Of a stretch of 64,000 nt of DNA, positions 45,863 through 54,769 are shown piece after piece (position 1 is the stretch's first letter; every line of letters begins with the position of its first letter). The stretch covers positions 62,001 through 126,000 of the forward strand of contig NZ_JAGKJK010000012.1 of NCBI RefSeq assembly GCF_020329435.1, in the 5' to 3' direction. Origin of the DNA: Bradyrhizobium hereditatis (lineage in GTDB: Bacteria > Pseudomonadota > Alphaproteobacteria > Rhizobiales > Xanthobacteraceae). A program made the position numbers and the translations under genes. The notes below the pieces were generated by a model. That model did not search any database. It was not told the origin of the DNA and saw nothing but the letters and a program-made list of their open reading frames with translations.

Positions 45863-45950
45863 GTCATTCCGGGGCGCGAAACGACCCGGAATCCCGAGAT
45901 GATGTTGCGAGATTCCGGGTTCAGTCGCTAGCGCGCCTGCCCGGAATGAC
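45863..45950. repeat. Palindrome TCATTCCGGGGCGCG..CGCGCCTGCCCGGAATGA
   Basis: Outer arms at 45863-45878 and 45932-45950 pair. An internal pair GACCCGGAATC / GATTCCGGGTT also folds. It starts five bases after the ugpC stop and may double as its terminator. This is a repeat type I associate with Bradyrhizobium genomes. Confidence 0.8.
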
Positions 45951-45998
45951 TGCCGAGAAAACCCGCGCCGCGGCCGATTTACACAGCTTTCAGAGGCG

Positions 45999-46027
45999 CT
46001 TGAACCCTTTCCAAATCACCCCCATAT
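45999..46027 (+). promoter_or_regulatory. Sigma-32 (RpoH) type heat-shock promoter
   Basis: CTTGAAC (45999-46005), a 14-bp spacer, then CCCCATAT (46020-46027): an almost perfect match to the sigma-32 consensus CTTGAAA-N11-16-CCCCATNT. Transcription should begin near 46033-46036, giving an hsp20 leader of about 80 nt. Confidence 0.85.
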
Positions 46028-46032
46028 TGTTC

Positions 46033-46116
46033 CTTGACCGGGCGGAAAGTCGGCCGGCCGGTTGCATGGGGTGCCGCTAGGGCCCCTCAAAGTCGCTTCG
46101 AGAGGACTTTGTAATG
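46033..46116 (+). promoter_or_regulatory. ROSE-type RNA thermometer in the hsp20 leader
   Basis: The 3' hairpin (46089-46110) pairs AAAGTC with GACTTT. Within it UCGCU (46093-46097) faces AGGA of the ribosome-binding site (46103-46106), leaving one bulged G. That is exactly the U(U/C)GCU-AGGA pairing that defines ROSE elements. GC-rich upstream sequence (CGGCCGGCCG, GGGTGCCGCTAGGGCCCC) would form the preceding hairpins. At low temperature the Shine-Dalgarno sequence is hidden; heat melts it. Confidence 0.85.
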
Positions 46117-46539
46117 TCTCGTGTTCCTTCGTTGTCCAGTCCGTTTCTGCTTGGGTTCGACGAAATCGAGCGTGCGCTCGATCGCGTCGTCAAAGGTGCC
46201 GACGGCTATCCTCCTTACAACATCGAGCGGTGTGACCGCACTAACGGCCAGCCCGAACGGCTGCGCATCACGCTCGCGGTGGCGGGTTTTACCCGCGACC
46301 AACTCGATGTGACCATTGAGGAAAACCAGCTCGTGATCCGGGGCCGCCAGCAGGACGACAAGGCCCGGCAATACATCCATCGCGGCATCGCCGCGCGCCA
46401 CTTCCAGCGCACCTTCGTGCTGGCGGAGGGGATGCTGGTGCTGGGCGCGGATCTGAAAAACGGGCTGTTGTCGATCGATCTGGCCAGGCCGGAGCCTGAA
46501 CGGGTCGTTAAGACAATCGCTATCAATGAGCACGAATAA
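46114..46539 (+). CDS. Small heat shock protein, Hsp20/IbpA class A
   Basis: A 141-residue alpha-crystallin-type chaperone that holds unfolding proteins in soluble complexes. The alpha-crystallin domain spans about 35-130 (LRITLAVAGFTRDQLDVTIE, with the late ADLKNGLLSIDLARPEP carrying the G-x-L motif). It matches the rhizobial class A (IbpA-like) proteins. Controlled by the sigma-32 promoter and ROSE element above. The next gene begins 52 bp downstream and is probably co-transcribed. Confidence 0.96.
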   Translation: MSRVPSLSSPFLLGFDEIERALDRVVKGADGYPPYNIERCDRTNGQPERLRITLAVAGFTRDQLDVTIEENQLVIRGRQQDDKARQYIHRGIAARHFQRTFVLAEGMLVLGADLKNGLLSIDLARPEPERVVKTIAINEHE

Positions 46540-46591
46540 TAGTGGAACAAGGAGCGGACTCGACCGCTTAGTCTCCAGAGGAGTCGAGACC

Positions 46592-46858
46592 ATGAGTGAC
46601 GTGAGTGTGACCTACGAATCCGAAAAGGTTTCCGTTGAGGCACTGGCCCATCTTGGTGAAGGCCACATCGCCTATGTGAAACAGGTCCGTTCCGAGGACG
46701 TACCGGGACTGTTTCCGCAGGCGCCACGCATCGCGCCCGGACTGAAACTGTTCGCGCTGCACGCCGCCGACGGCACCCCGATCATGCTGACCGATAGCCG
46801 CGAGGCGGCGATCGCCAACGCATGGAGCAACGAGCTTCAGGCCGTCAGCGTGCATTGA
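46592..46858 (+). CDS. DUF1150 family small protein
   Basis: An 88-residue protein of the alphaproteobacterial DUF1150 family, function unknown. The core LAHLGEGHIAYVKQVRSEDV and FALHAADGTPIMLTDSREAA are family features. AGAGGAG precedes ATG 46592; the longer frame starting inside hsp20 is rejected. Its position directly behind hsp20 suggests heat-shock co-expression. Confidence 0.88.
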   Translation: MSDVSVTYESEKVSVEALAHLGEGHIAYVKQVRSEDVPGLFPQAPRIAPGLKLFALHAADGTPIMLTDSREAAIANAWSNELQAVSVH

Positions 46859-46929
46859 CGCGGCATCTGCCGCTTTCACTTACCAAGCTTCGCCGGCATT
46901 GATGCCGCGAATGTGAGAAGAGGGTTTCA

Positions 46930-46954
46930 GATACGCGGGCATCGCCCGCGTATC
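46930..46954. terminator. Bidirectional hairpin between DUF1150 and chemoreceptor
   Basis: The perfect 11-bp stem GATACGCGGGC/GCCCGCGTATC with an ATC loop lies between two convergent genes. It is flanked by short T/A-rich stretches on each side, so it could end both transcripts. Confidence 0.75.
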
Positions 46955-46980
46955 GTCCTTCAAAGCAAGTTCAAGCCGCC

Positions 46981-48669
46981 TTACGCCGCGCGCACGGTCG
47001 AGAGGAATTTCTCCACCTCACCCCTCAGATGATTGCTCTGCGCGAGCAGGGATCGGGCGAGCCCGTGCACATGCGTCGAGGCCGCGCCGGTATCGGTCGC
47101 CCCACGATTGACGTCGGTGATGCTGCCGGCGACCTGGGTGGCGCCCTGCGCCGCCTGTTGCACGTTGCGCGAGATTTTCTGCGTCGCAGCGCCCTGCTCT
47201 TCCACCGCCGCGGCGATCGCCTGCGAGATTTCCGCGATGCGGCCGATCGTGCCGCCGATTTCCTGGATCGCCGACACCGATTGATTGGTCGCCGATTGCA
47301 TCTGGCTGATCTGCTCGCCGATTTCCTCGGTCGCTTTCGCCGTCTGCGCCGCGAGCGCCTTGACCTCGGAGGCGACCACCGCAAATCCCCGTCCAGCTTC
47401 GCCTGCGCGCGCCGCTTCGATGGTGGCGTTCAGCGCCAGCAAGTTGGTTTGCTCCGCGACCGCGCTGATCATCTTGACCACTTCGCCGATTCGGCTAGCG
47501 GACTGGGCGAGATCGGCAATGCGCGCATTGGTCTGCTCGACCTGGCTGACCGCCTCACGCGATATCTTGTGCGAGTCCTGAACCTGGCGGCTGATCTCCG
47601 ACACCGATGAAGCCATCTCCTCGGCGGCCGCCGCGGCGGATTGCGCATTCGCCGAGGATTGCTCCGATGCGGAAGCGACCGTCGCCGAGAGCATCTGGGT
47701 CACTTCCGCGGTCTTGGTCAGCTGCCCGGCCGATGATTCGAGCTCGGACGAGGCGCTCGACACGGTCTGGATGATCTTGCCGATCACGGAATCGAAGCCG
47801 TCGGCCATCTGCTGCATCGCGGCCTTGCGCTCGCCCTCCGCCTTCCGCTTCAGACTTGCCTGCTCTGCCTCCATCGATTGCACACGCAACGCGTTGTCCT
47901 TGAACACCTGCACCGCGCGCGCCATGGCGCCCACTTCATCGCCGCGGCTGAGCGCCGGCACCGCAACAGAGAGGTCGCCACCGGCAAGGCCTTTCATCAC
48001 GTCGGTCATTTGCGCAATCGGGCGAATGACGCCGAACGCCACGCCAAAAATGCCTGCGCCGATGACGAGAAAGACCGCGGCCGACACGCCCCACAGCACG
48101 AACGTGAAGGTGCTGACGCGGCCCGTCGCCGCGACTTCGGTCGCCGCGTTCCGGTCGTTGGTCTGCTTGACGATGTCATCGATGATGGCGCGGTGCGCGG
48201 TATAGCGCGCCGTGCTTTCTGCGTAGGATTTCGCTGCCGCAGCGCTGTCGCCCTTGGCGAGCGCGGGCAACAGACCGTCCTGGATCGCGGTCCAGAAGCG
48301 GCGCACCTCGCTATCGGATTTTTCCACCAGCTTCGTCTTCAGCACCGGATCGAGATCGGATTTGATCCAGAAGTCACGCCGTTCGTCATACTCCTTCTTG
48401 AGTTGTGCAATCCTGTCGCGATGCGCCGCCAGCTTCGCCGGATCGTGCAGCACGAGCGTAGCCTCGAGGTAGGCTTCGATGACGTATTCCGGCGGTGGCA
48501 GAATATCGGCGATCAGGTCGTTGCCGAGCTTGATCTGGTTGTAGAGCGGACCGCCGACCTTGAGCTGCGACAGCCCGTAAACGCTGGTGGCAATCACAGC
48601 ACCGAGCCCCAACGCAGTGACCAATCCAAAAATCAATATCGCGCGCGAAATCGTCAGCCGCAGCGTCAT
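46981..48669 (-). CDS. Methyl-accepting chemotaxis protein
   Basis: A 562-residue chemoreceptor. The first membrane helix is near 8-30, followed by a helical periplasmic domain of about 150 residues. A second helix near 188-212 (FTFVLWGVSAAVFLVIGAGI) leads to HAMP (VIRPIAQMTDVMKGLAGGDL) and the signalling coiled coil with the tip NLLALNATIEAARAGEAGRG. The periplasmic domain is much shorter than that of the other receptor and is probably a four-helix bundle. The tail (FLSTVRAA) resembles that of the first receptor. The ligand is unknown. Confidence 0.95.
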   Translation of the reverse strand: MTLRLTISRAILIFGLVTALGLGAVIATSVYGLSQLKVGGPLYNQIKLGNDLIADILPPPEYVIEAYLEATLVLHDPAKLAAHRDRIAQLKKEYDERRDFWIKSDLDPVLKTKLVEKSDSEVRRFWTAIQDGLLPALAKGDSAAAAKSYAESTARYTAHRAIIDDIVKQTNDRNAATEVAATGRVSTFTFVLWGVSAAVFLVIGAGIFGVAFGVIRPIAQMTDVMKGLAGGDLSVAVPALSRGDEVGAMARAVQVFKDNALRVQSMEAEQASLKRKAEGERKAAMQQMADGFDSVIGKIIQTVSSASSELESSAGQLTKTAEVTQMLSATVASASEQSSANAQSAAAAAEEMASSVSEISRQVQDSHKISREAVSQVEQTNARIADLAQSASRIGEVVKMISAVAEQTNLLALNATIEAARAGEAGRGFAVVASEVKALAAQTAKATEEIGEQISQMQSATNQSVSAIQEIGGTIGRIAEISQAIAAAVEEQGAATQKISRNVQQAAQGATQVAGSITDVNRGATDTGAASTHVHGLARSLLAQSNHLRGEVEKFLSTVRAA

Positions 48670-48788
48670 GGCAATGTTCTCCGGGCCAAATAAAAATTCC
48701 CAGCGCCAGAACTAACTGCGATTTAGCTTAAAATTGCGTTTACCGATCTTGCTACTACGCGGAGAAAATGCCGTTCCGCGAAGCGGAA

Positions 48789-49250
48789 CTAGGCCGCGCT
48801 TGCTGGCGGGAGCGCCAGTACCGAATAGATCGCCTGCGCATCGCGGGAGGCGCGCAGTTTCTTGGCGACGTCCTGGTCGCGGAGCAGCCGCGCGATTCGC
48901 GCCAGCGCCTTCAGATGATCGGCGCCGGCCCCTTCCGGAGCCAGCAGCAGGAAGATCAGGTCGACAGGCTGGCCGTCCATCGCCTCGAAATCAATGGGTC
49001 GTTCCAGTCGGGCGAACAGACCGAACAGTTTTTCCAGCTTCGGCAGCTTGCCGTGCGGAATGGCGACGCCATAGCCAACAGCGGTGGTGCCGAGCTTCTC
49101 GCGTTGCAGCAGCACCTCGAATACCGAACGCTCGTTCTGGCCGGTCAGCGCGGAGGCACGCGCAGCCAATTCCTGCAGCGCCTGCTTTTTGCTGATGACC
49201 TTCAATGCGGGGAGAATCGCCTCGGGTGCGACCAGATCGGTAATCGTCAT
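48789..49250 (-). CDS. ptsN: Nitrogen PTS EIIA protein PtsN
   Basis: A 153-residue phosphocarrier of the nitrogen-related phosphotransferase system, a regulator rather than a sugar transporter. The phosphorylated histidine is at 66 in GVAIPHGKLPKL. LLLAPEGAGADHLKALARIA is also typical. It closes the lptC-lptA-lptB-rpoN-hpf-ptsN cluster conserved in proteobacteria and probably influences potassium uptake and nitrogen-linked functions. Confidence 0.97.
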   Translation of the reverse strand: MTITDLVAPEAILPALKVISKKQALQELAARASALTGQNERSVFEVLLQREKLGTTAVGYGVAIPHGKLPKLEKLFGLFARLERPIDFEAMDGQPVDLIFLLLAPEGAGADHLKALARIARLLRDQDVAKKLRASRDAQAIYSVLALPPASAA

Positions 49251-49479
49251 GGGGCGTTCCGAGGTGAGTAAAACCGTCAGGTTGCGAGATAGGTTCTAGA
49301 ACCGGGGCGTCAAGAAGATGGGGCGGGAGGCGGGCTTAACCGGGTCCCGATTTGCACGGCTTCTACTCCAACGCATCACCGGTGCCAACTCCCGAAGGGC
49401 CAGTTTCCTGCCCCCCATACTTAAGGCGGCGGACCATAGGGAGGACGAATGGGGGCGTCAATGCTTTCGGGCCCAGATC

Positions 49480-50082
49480 TCAGGGGGTAATCACGGGCGG
49501 ATCGACCCAGCCGACATTGCCGTCCGCCCGGCGGTAAATGATGTTTACCCGGCCGCTGGACCCATGCTGGAAGACGAGGCAGGCGGCCCCCGTGAGATCG
49601 AGTTCCATGACTGCCTCGCTGACCGAAAGCCGCTTCAGGGACGTGGTCGCTTCAGCAATGATGACAGGGCTATAGGACGTGACCTCGTCGTCGCCCTCCG
49701 CCGGAGCCTCGATCACATAGCTCGGTGCATCCAGTATCGGGCCGTCGATCTCCGCGAGCGCCGCCGAGGCCGCATAGGCTTTGCGGGCGGAGCGGTCCTT
49801 CAGCCGGCTCTTGTAGCGGCGCAGGCGCTTCTCGATCATCAGGAGCGCCTGGTCGGCGCTGGCATAGGCGTCGGTGGCATTGGACTCCGCTTCCAGCGTG
49901 ATCCCGGAATCGAGGTGCAACGCGCAATCGGTACGGAAGCCGAAGCCGTCCTTGCTCAGCGTGATGTGGCCGGAATAATTGCCGTCGAAATATTTTCGCA
50001 GGACTTCATCGGTGCGCTCGCTGACGCGCGAACGAAGCGTCTCGCCGACACTGATACTTTTCCCGGAGATTCGAAGGGTCAT
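49480..50082 (-). CDS. hpf: Long-form ribosome hibernation promoting factor
   Basis: A 200-residue long HPF. The N-terminal S30AE domain (RVSERTDEVLRKYFDGNYSG, then RFRTDCALHL-type strands) binds the 30S subunit. The C-terminal domain (SVSEAVMELDLTGAACLVF, then NIIYRRADGNVGWVDPP) drives formation of inactive 100S dimers. Two domains mean no separate RMF is needed. It lies between rpoN and ptsN as usual. Confidence 0.95.
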   Translation of the reverse strand: MTLRISGKSISVGETLRSRVSERTDEVLRKYFDGNYSGHITLSKDGFGFRTDCALHLDSGITLEAESNATDAYASADQALLMIEKRLRRYKSRLKDRSARKAYAASAALAEIDGPILDAPSYVIEAPAEGDDEVTSYSPVIIAEATTSLKRLSVSEAVMELDLTGAACLVFQHGSSGRVNIIYRRADGNVGWVDPPVITP

Positions 50083-50168
50083 TTGATGCCTCGCTTGATG
50101 CCTCGACTACTCTGGTTTCCCGGATCGGCTTGGGAATCCGAGACTATCGCGATTTGATGCGAACGCAA

Positions 50169-51812
50169 TCAGGCCGGAGCCGTATCGCGGGACCGGTCGG
50201 AGGAGGTGGCGGAAGCGGAAAGGGCGTTACCGAGCATGCTTTGTTTATCGCGGCGGCGCTGGACCGAGGAAGGAATTCGCATGGCCTCGCGGTACTTCGC
50301 GACCGTGCGACGGGCAATATCAATGCCTGATGCGCGCAATCGTTCCACGATGGTGTCGTCGGAGAGAATCGCGCTCGGGCTTTCAGCGTCGATCAATTGC
50401 TTGATGTGATGACGTACCGCTTCCGCCGAATGCGCCTCGCCGCCGTCGGCCGACGCAATCGAGGCGGTGAAGAAATATTTCAGCTCGAAGGTGCCGCGAT
50501 TGGTCGCCATATATTTGTTGGCGGTGACGCGCGACACCGTCGATTCGTGCATCTGGATCGCATCGGCCACTGCTTTGAGATTCAGCGGCCGCAAATGCGC
50601 CACGCCATGAGTGAAGAAGCCGTCCTGCTGACGGACGATTTCGGTAGCGACCTTCAGGATGGTGCGGGCGCGCTGATCGAGCGCGCGCACCAGCCAGGTC
50701 GCGTTCTGCAGGCAGTCGCTGAAATAGGATTTGTCGCCGTCCTTGCGGATCGTCTTCGACAGCTCCGTGTAGTAGACCTGATTGACCAGCACGCGCGGCA
50801 GGGTGTCGCTGTTGAGTTCGACATGCCAGCCGCCGTCGGGGCCGGGCCGCACATAGACGTCCGGCACCATGGTCTGCGTGCGCGCCGAGCCGAAGCGCAG
50901 GCCGGGCTTCGGATCGAGACGCCGGATTTCGCCGATCATGTCGGTGATGTCTTCGTCGTCGACGCCGCACAATTTGCGTAACGACGCAATGTCGCGCTTT
51001 GCGAGCAGGTCGAGGTTTTCCACCAGCGCCTGCATGGCGGGGTCGTAACGGTTGAGTTCGCAAAGCTGGATCGCCAGGCACTCGCTTAAGTTCCGCGCGC
51101 AGACGCCGGGTGGATCGAATTTCTGCAGCACCGCGAGCACGGCCTCGACATCCGCCTGCGAGGCGCCGAGGCGCTCGGCGGCCTGTCCGAGATCCGGTGG
51201 CAGGTAGCCGGCTTCGTCGACGAGGTCGATCAGATATTGCCCGATCATGCGCTGCGCCGGCGCGCTGAACGCGACCGCGAGCTGCTCGGCAAGGTGGTCA
51301 GTGAGCGTCACCTCCGCGGCGACGAAGGCTTCCAGATTATAATCGTCATCATTCGAGGCGCCGCCGCCCCATTCGGTATATGCGGTCGGCGCCGCGTCCT
51401 GCGCGGCGCGCGCCGCCGCCTCGGCGGGCTCTTCGGAAAACACGTTGTCGAGCGGGGTGTCGAGCGTCTGCTCGATCTCGGCACGGCTGCCGAGGTCGCG
51501 GTTCAGCCAGTCCTCCTGGCCGGGCTCGAAGGCTTCGCCAGGGCCGGCGCTCATGTCAGAGGCATCGCTGCCACCATCGTCACCATCGCCGCCGGAGCCC
51601 GGATAGGCGGCCTCCGTGGCCGGCTCGCCCGCGACAGGGGGTTCGGGGCCGTCGTTGGCACGCTCCAGCAGCGGGTTGCGCTCCAGCTCTTCCTCGACGA
51701 AGGCAGACAGGTCGAGATTCGACAATTGCAGCAGCTTGATCGCCTGCATCAATTGCGGCGTCATCACCAGCGACTGCGACTGGCGAAACTCTAATCTCTG
51801 CGTCAGCGCCAT
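50169..51812 (-). CDS. rpoN: RNA polymerase sigma-54 factor
   Basis: A 547-residue sigma-54 for nitrogen and other enhancer-dependent genes. The Gln/Leu-rich activator region MALTQRLEFRQSQSLVMTPQ is at the N-terminus, an acidic Gly/Asp-rich linker follows, then the core-binding region. The RpoN box ARRTVAKYRE is near residue 520. Start ATG 51812 gives the standard N-terminus; the upstream TTG adds eight residues. Bradyrhizobium species usually carry two rpoN genes; the LPS/PTS neighbourhood marks this as the chromosomal housekeeping type. Confidence 0.97.
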   Translation of the reverse strand: MALTQRLEFRQSQSLVMTPQLMQAIKLLQLSNLDLSAFVEEELERNPLLERANDGPEPPVAGEPATEAAYPGSGGDGDDGGSDASDMSAGPGEAFEPGQEDWLNRDLGSRAEIEQTLDTPLDNVFSEEPAEAAARAAQDAAPTAYTEWGGGASNDDDYNLEAFVAAEVTLTDHLAEQLAVAFSAPAQRMIGQYLIDLVDEAGYLPPDLGQAAERLGASQADVEAVLAVLQKFDPPGVCARNLSECLAIQLCELNRYDPAMQALVENLDLLAKRDIASLRKLCGVDDEDITDMIGEIRRLDPKPGLRFGSARTQTMVPDVYVRPGPDGGWHVELNSDTLPRVLVNQVYYTELSKTIRKDGDKSYFSDCLQNATWLVRALDQRARTILKVATEIVRQQDGFFTHGVAHLRPLNLKAVADAIQMHESTVSRVTANKYMATNRGTFELKYFFTASIASADGGEAHSAEAVRHHIKQLIDAESPSAILSDDTIVERLRASGIDIARRTVAKYREAMRIPSSVQRRRDKQSMLGNALSASATSSDRSRDTAPA

Positions 51813-52017
51813 GGGGACAAGAACCGATCCACTCAAAGTTGGTCCGATTCTTGCTTATATTAGTCCAACGCCCTTGTACACGCCTTGACGAACGCGAAAA
51901 TTGGGCTATGGCGCGGCCGCTAGAAATTCAAGCCGGCTTCAGATACGGCAGGCCACAGATTATCGAGTAAGCACAATATCTTATCGCTGAGGCAACCTCA
52001 CCCTGGCGGAACGTAGG

Positions 52018-53034
52018 CTAGAGCCGGAATTCCTCGCCAAGGTAAAGACGACGTACATCGGGATCGTTGACGATTTCTTCCGGACTGCCCTCGGTCAAGA
52101 TCTGCCCGGCATAGACGATATAGGCGCGGTCGGTGAGGCCGAGCGTCTCGCGGACATTGTGGTCGGTGATGAGGACGCCGATGCCGCGGTTGGTGAGGTG
52201 ACGGACCAGATCCTGAATGTCGCCGACTGCGATCGGATCGATGCCGGCAAAGGGTTCGTCGAGCAGCATATAGTTCGGCCGCGTGGCCAGCGCGCGCGCA
52301 ATTTCGACGCGGCGGCGCTCGCCGCCGGAGAGCGCGATCGAAGGCGACTTGCGCAGCCGCGTGACGTTGAATTCGTCGAGCAGCGCGTCGAGCTCGCGCT
52401 CGCGCTTCTTGCGGCTGGGCTCGACCACTTCCAGCACGGCGCGGATGTTCTGCTCCACGGTGAGGCCGCGGAAAATCGAGGCTTCCTGCGGCAGATAACC
52501 GATGCCGAGCCGCGCGCGCTGATACATCGGCAGCTTCGTCACGTCGTGGCCGTCAAGTTCGATCGCCCCACGATCCGCCTTGATCAGGCCGGTGATCATG
52601 TAGAATACCGTGGTCTTGCCGGCGCCGTTCGGACCGAGCAGGCCGACCGCCTCGCCGCGGCGGACATAGATGCTGACGCCACGCACGACCTGGCGCGTGC
52701 CGAAACTCTTCTCCACGCTGTGCACGGCAAGGAAGCCGGGCCGCTTGATCAGTTGCGGCGCGCCGCCACCATTGGTCTTGGCGTTCGGTTTGGAACGCGG
52801 CGACTGCGCGCGCGGACGCGGTTCACGTGGCGGTTCGACGTTGGGCGGCGGCTCTGGCAATTCCAGCCCGGGCAATGAAGCGGAACGCGCGATCGGCGGC
52901 CCATCGCGTACCGGGCTCGTGAGCATGTCGTCGAAGGAATCGCCGAGCGCGGTAATGTCCTCGCGCGAACGCGCAAAGCCCGCAGGGCCGCGTTTTGCGG
53001 GGCGTCGACGAAACATGCCGAGTAAATCCACCAT
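52018..53034 (-). CDS. lptB: LPS export ABC ATPase LptB with N-terminal extension
   Basis: A 338-residue ATPase powering LPS transport with LptF/LptG. The ABC core starts near residue 101 (FLAVHSVEKSFGTRQVVRGV), with Walker A GLLGPNGAGKTT, signature LSGGERRRVEIARAL and Walker B MLLDEPFAGIDP. The first 100 residues are an unusual basic and Pro-rich, probably disordered extension; E. coli LptB lacks it. Start ATG 53034 was chosen, and the frame stays open for a further 24 codons upstream. Confidence 0.95.
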   Translation of the reverse strand: MVDLLGMFRRRPAKRGPAGFARSREDITALGDSFDDMLTSPVRDGPPIARSASLPGLELPEPPPNVEPPREPRPRAQSPRSKPNAKTNGGGAPQLIKRPGFLAVHSVEKSFGTRQVVRGVSIYVRRGEAVGLLGPNGAGKTTVFYMITGLIKADRGAIELDGHDVTKLPMYQRARLGIGYLPQEASIFRGLTVEQNIRAVLEVVEPSRKKRERELDALLDEFNVTRLRKSPSIALSGGERRRVEIARALATRPNYMLLDEPFAGIDPIAVGDIQDLVRHLTNRGIGVLITDHNVRETLGLTDRAYIVYAGQILTEGSPEEIVNDPDVRRLYLGEEFRL

Positions 53035-53228
53035 CCCGCTTCGCTTACGCCTTTCACGGTGATTCCGCGACGCGCCCGCCAGCGAATCGCTTCGCTGCCG
53101 AACCATGAATGAATGGATGTCCCCTTCTTAGCGAAACACCCCTGCGCGCCCCGCTTGAGTAGATACAGGCTCACGCCATCAGCTTCAACCGCACGAGCCC
53201 GAAATAATCTTTAAGGCGCTGATATGCC

Positions 53229-53906
53229 TTATTTTTTACCCGGAATCAGCGACGGTATCTGCACCGGAGGCTGCTTCGCCCCGCCTGATCCCGGCCCGCA
53301 ATTCTCTCCCTGGATGAACATGCCCTGGACCTTGCCGCTGTCGGATTCGACGCGCGACACGCCCGTGGTCATGTCGACCTTGAGGCGGTCGCCTTTGAGC
53401 ACGTTCTTGCACTGGGTCAGCACGACACCGCCGACCATGGTGATGAGATTGGCGCGCGTGTCGAAGATCGCGGTCTCTCCCGTCACCACCTGGTCCTTCT
53501 GCGTCACCACGACGGAGCCCTTCGCCTCCAGGCGGCGGATCGACGAACTGCCGCCGGGCCCCGGCGTTGCGGATTGCATCGTCCCGGACTTCGATCCTTT
53601 CGGCGCTGCGGGCTGCGGCGAGTCCGGCGCAGGGCCGGAATCGTAGAACACCACCAGCGACTTCGAAGTCATGGTGGTATCGCCCTGCACGACCTTCACA
53701 TTGCCGGAGAAGGTGGCTTCCTTCTTCTTGTCGCGCATTTCGAGCGAAGCCGCCTCGATCTGAATCGGTTGGTCGCGGTTCTGCGAAAAGCCTTGCATCG
53801 CATTGGGCACGCCCGACATCGCGCCCTGGGCGCGGGCGTCACCGGAAGCGAGCAGCGCGAGTGCAAGCGCTGCGGGCGCAAGACGGCGCGAGAAGAACTG
53901 CATCAT
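53229..53906 (-). CDS. lptA: LPS transport periplasmic protein LptA
   Basis: A periplasmic bridge protein of about 225 residues. A signal peptide (APAALALALLASGDARAQG) is followed by the OstA-like beta-jellyroll (IQIEAASLEMRDKKKEATFS, GNVKVVQGDTTMTSKSL). A Pro/Ser-rich insertion near 90-125 and a proline-rich tail are extra. Starts are ambiguous: GTG 53915 overlaps the lptC stop, ATG codons at 53906 and 53903 follow. It forms the LPS filament between LptC and LptD. Confidence 0.92.
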   Translation of the reverse strand: MMQFFSRRLAPAALALALLASGDARAQGAMSGVPNAMQGFSQNRDQPIQIEAASLEMRDKKKEATFSGNVKVVQGDTTMTSKSLVVFYDSGPAPDSPQPAAPKGSKSGTMQSATPGPGGSSSIRRLEAKGSVVVTQKDQVVTGETAIFDTRANLITMVGGVVLTQCKNVLKGDRLKVDMTTGVSRVESDSGKVQGMFIQGENCGPGSGGAKQPPVQIPSLIPGKK

Positions 53907-53911
53907 CAAAA

Positions 53912-54640
53912 TCACTTCGTGTTGACGGACTTGCCGGTGACGGACCGCGTCTTCGGCGGTGGCGGCGGCTCGGGCTCAGGCTCGGGCGCCGGAGGGCTTT
54001 CCATGATCAGGTTCATCACCACATTGCCTTCGAAGCGAACGATCTCGCCGCTGTTGATGATCCTGAGCCGATCGGCAGTCAGCGTGCCGTTCAGCAATTT
54101 GACGTCGACATGCTCGTCCGACGTCACCGTTCCCTTGTTGATGTCGACATAGGCCTGCGAAAGCTTGGCCTCGTAGCCGGTGGAGGATTGCAGGAAGATG
54201 TCCTTGCGCAGGTCCAGCATCTGCTGCTTGCTGTCGAAATATCCCGTGCGCGCATCCATCGTCACCGTGCTCTTGTCCTCCATCATGACCTTGGCGCGCA
54301 GCGTCTGGAGCTCGACCTGATCGGGGTTGGCGAGATCCTGGACCGCGGCCTTGGCCCACAATTCGTAGGGACGCTGGTCGGTCGAGAAACCGGCGAGATG
54401 CGGCGTTTCCATGGTGATCTTGGTGCCTGATACGACGAGATTGCCCATCTCGACGGGCAGCTTTAGCACCGGCACGTTGAACGGATTGAAAATCGAGATC
54501 GCGACGATGCTCGCCAGCGCCAGCGCCACTGCCGCCGGAACTGCGACCCGCAGCATCCGTACCATCCGGCTGTGGCGGGCGGCCGCGGCGAAGCGGACCT
54601 CCAGTCCGGGGTCGTAGGCAGGGTTCTGTACCGAGTTCAC
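53912..54640 (-). CDS. lptC: LPS export protein LptC
   Basis: A 242-residue bitopic inner-membrane protein. One transmembrane helix (AVPAAVALALASIVAISIF) near 35-55 precedes a periplasmic LptC beta-fold. The C-terminus is a long proline run (EPEPEPEPPPPPK), unusual for LptC. GTG 54640 has GGAG six bases upstream and is preferred; ATGs further upstream have no such site. LptC takes LPS from LptBFG and hands it to LptA, encoded directly downstream. Confidence 0.9.
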   Translation of the reverse strand: MNSVQNPAYDPGLEVRFAAAARHSRMVRMLRVAVPAAVALALASIVAISIFNPFNVPVLKLPVEMGNLVVSGTKITMETPHLAGFSTDQRPYELWAKAAVQDLANPDQVELQTLRAKVMMEDKSTVTMDARTGYFDSKQQMLDLRKDIFLQSSTGYEAKLSQAYVDINKGTVTSDEHVDVKLLNGTLTADRLRIINSGEIVRFEGNVVMNLIMESPPAPEPEPEPPPPPKTRSVTGKSVNTK

Positions 54641-54769
54641 CGGGGCTCCAAGACGCCAGGAAAGCGTCATTCTACCCGCAATTGCGGGATTATGCAGCCC
54701 GGACACTCCTGATCAGTGTGACCGAAACGGGGCGGAAGCGGCCTGCCGGACCGCTTCAAATGGTCCCGG

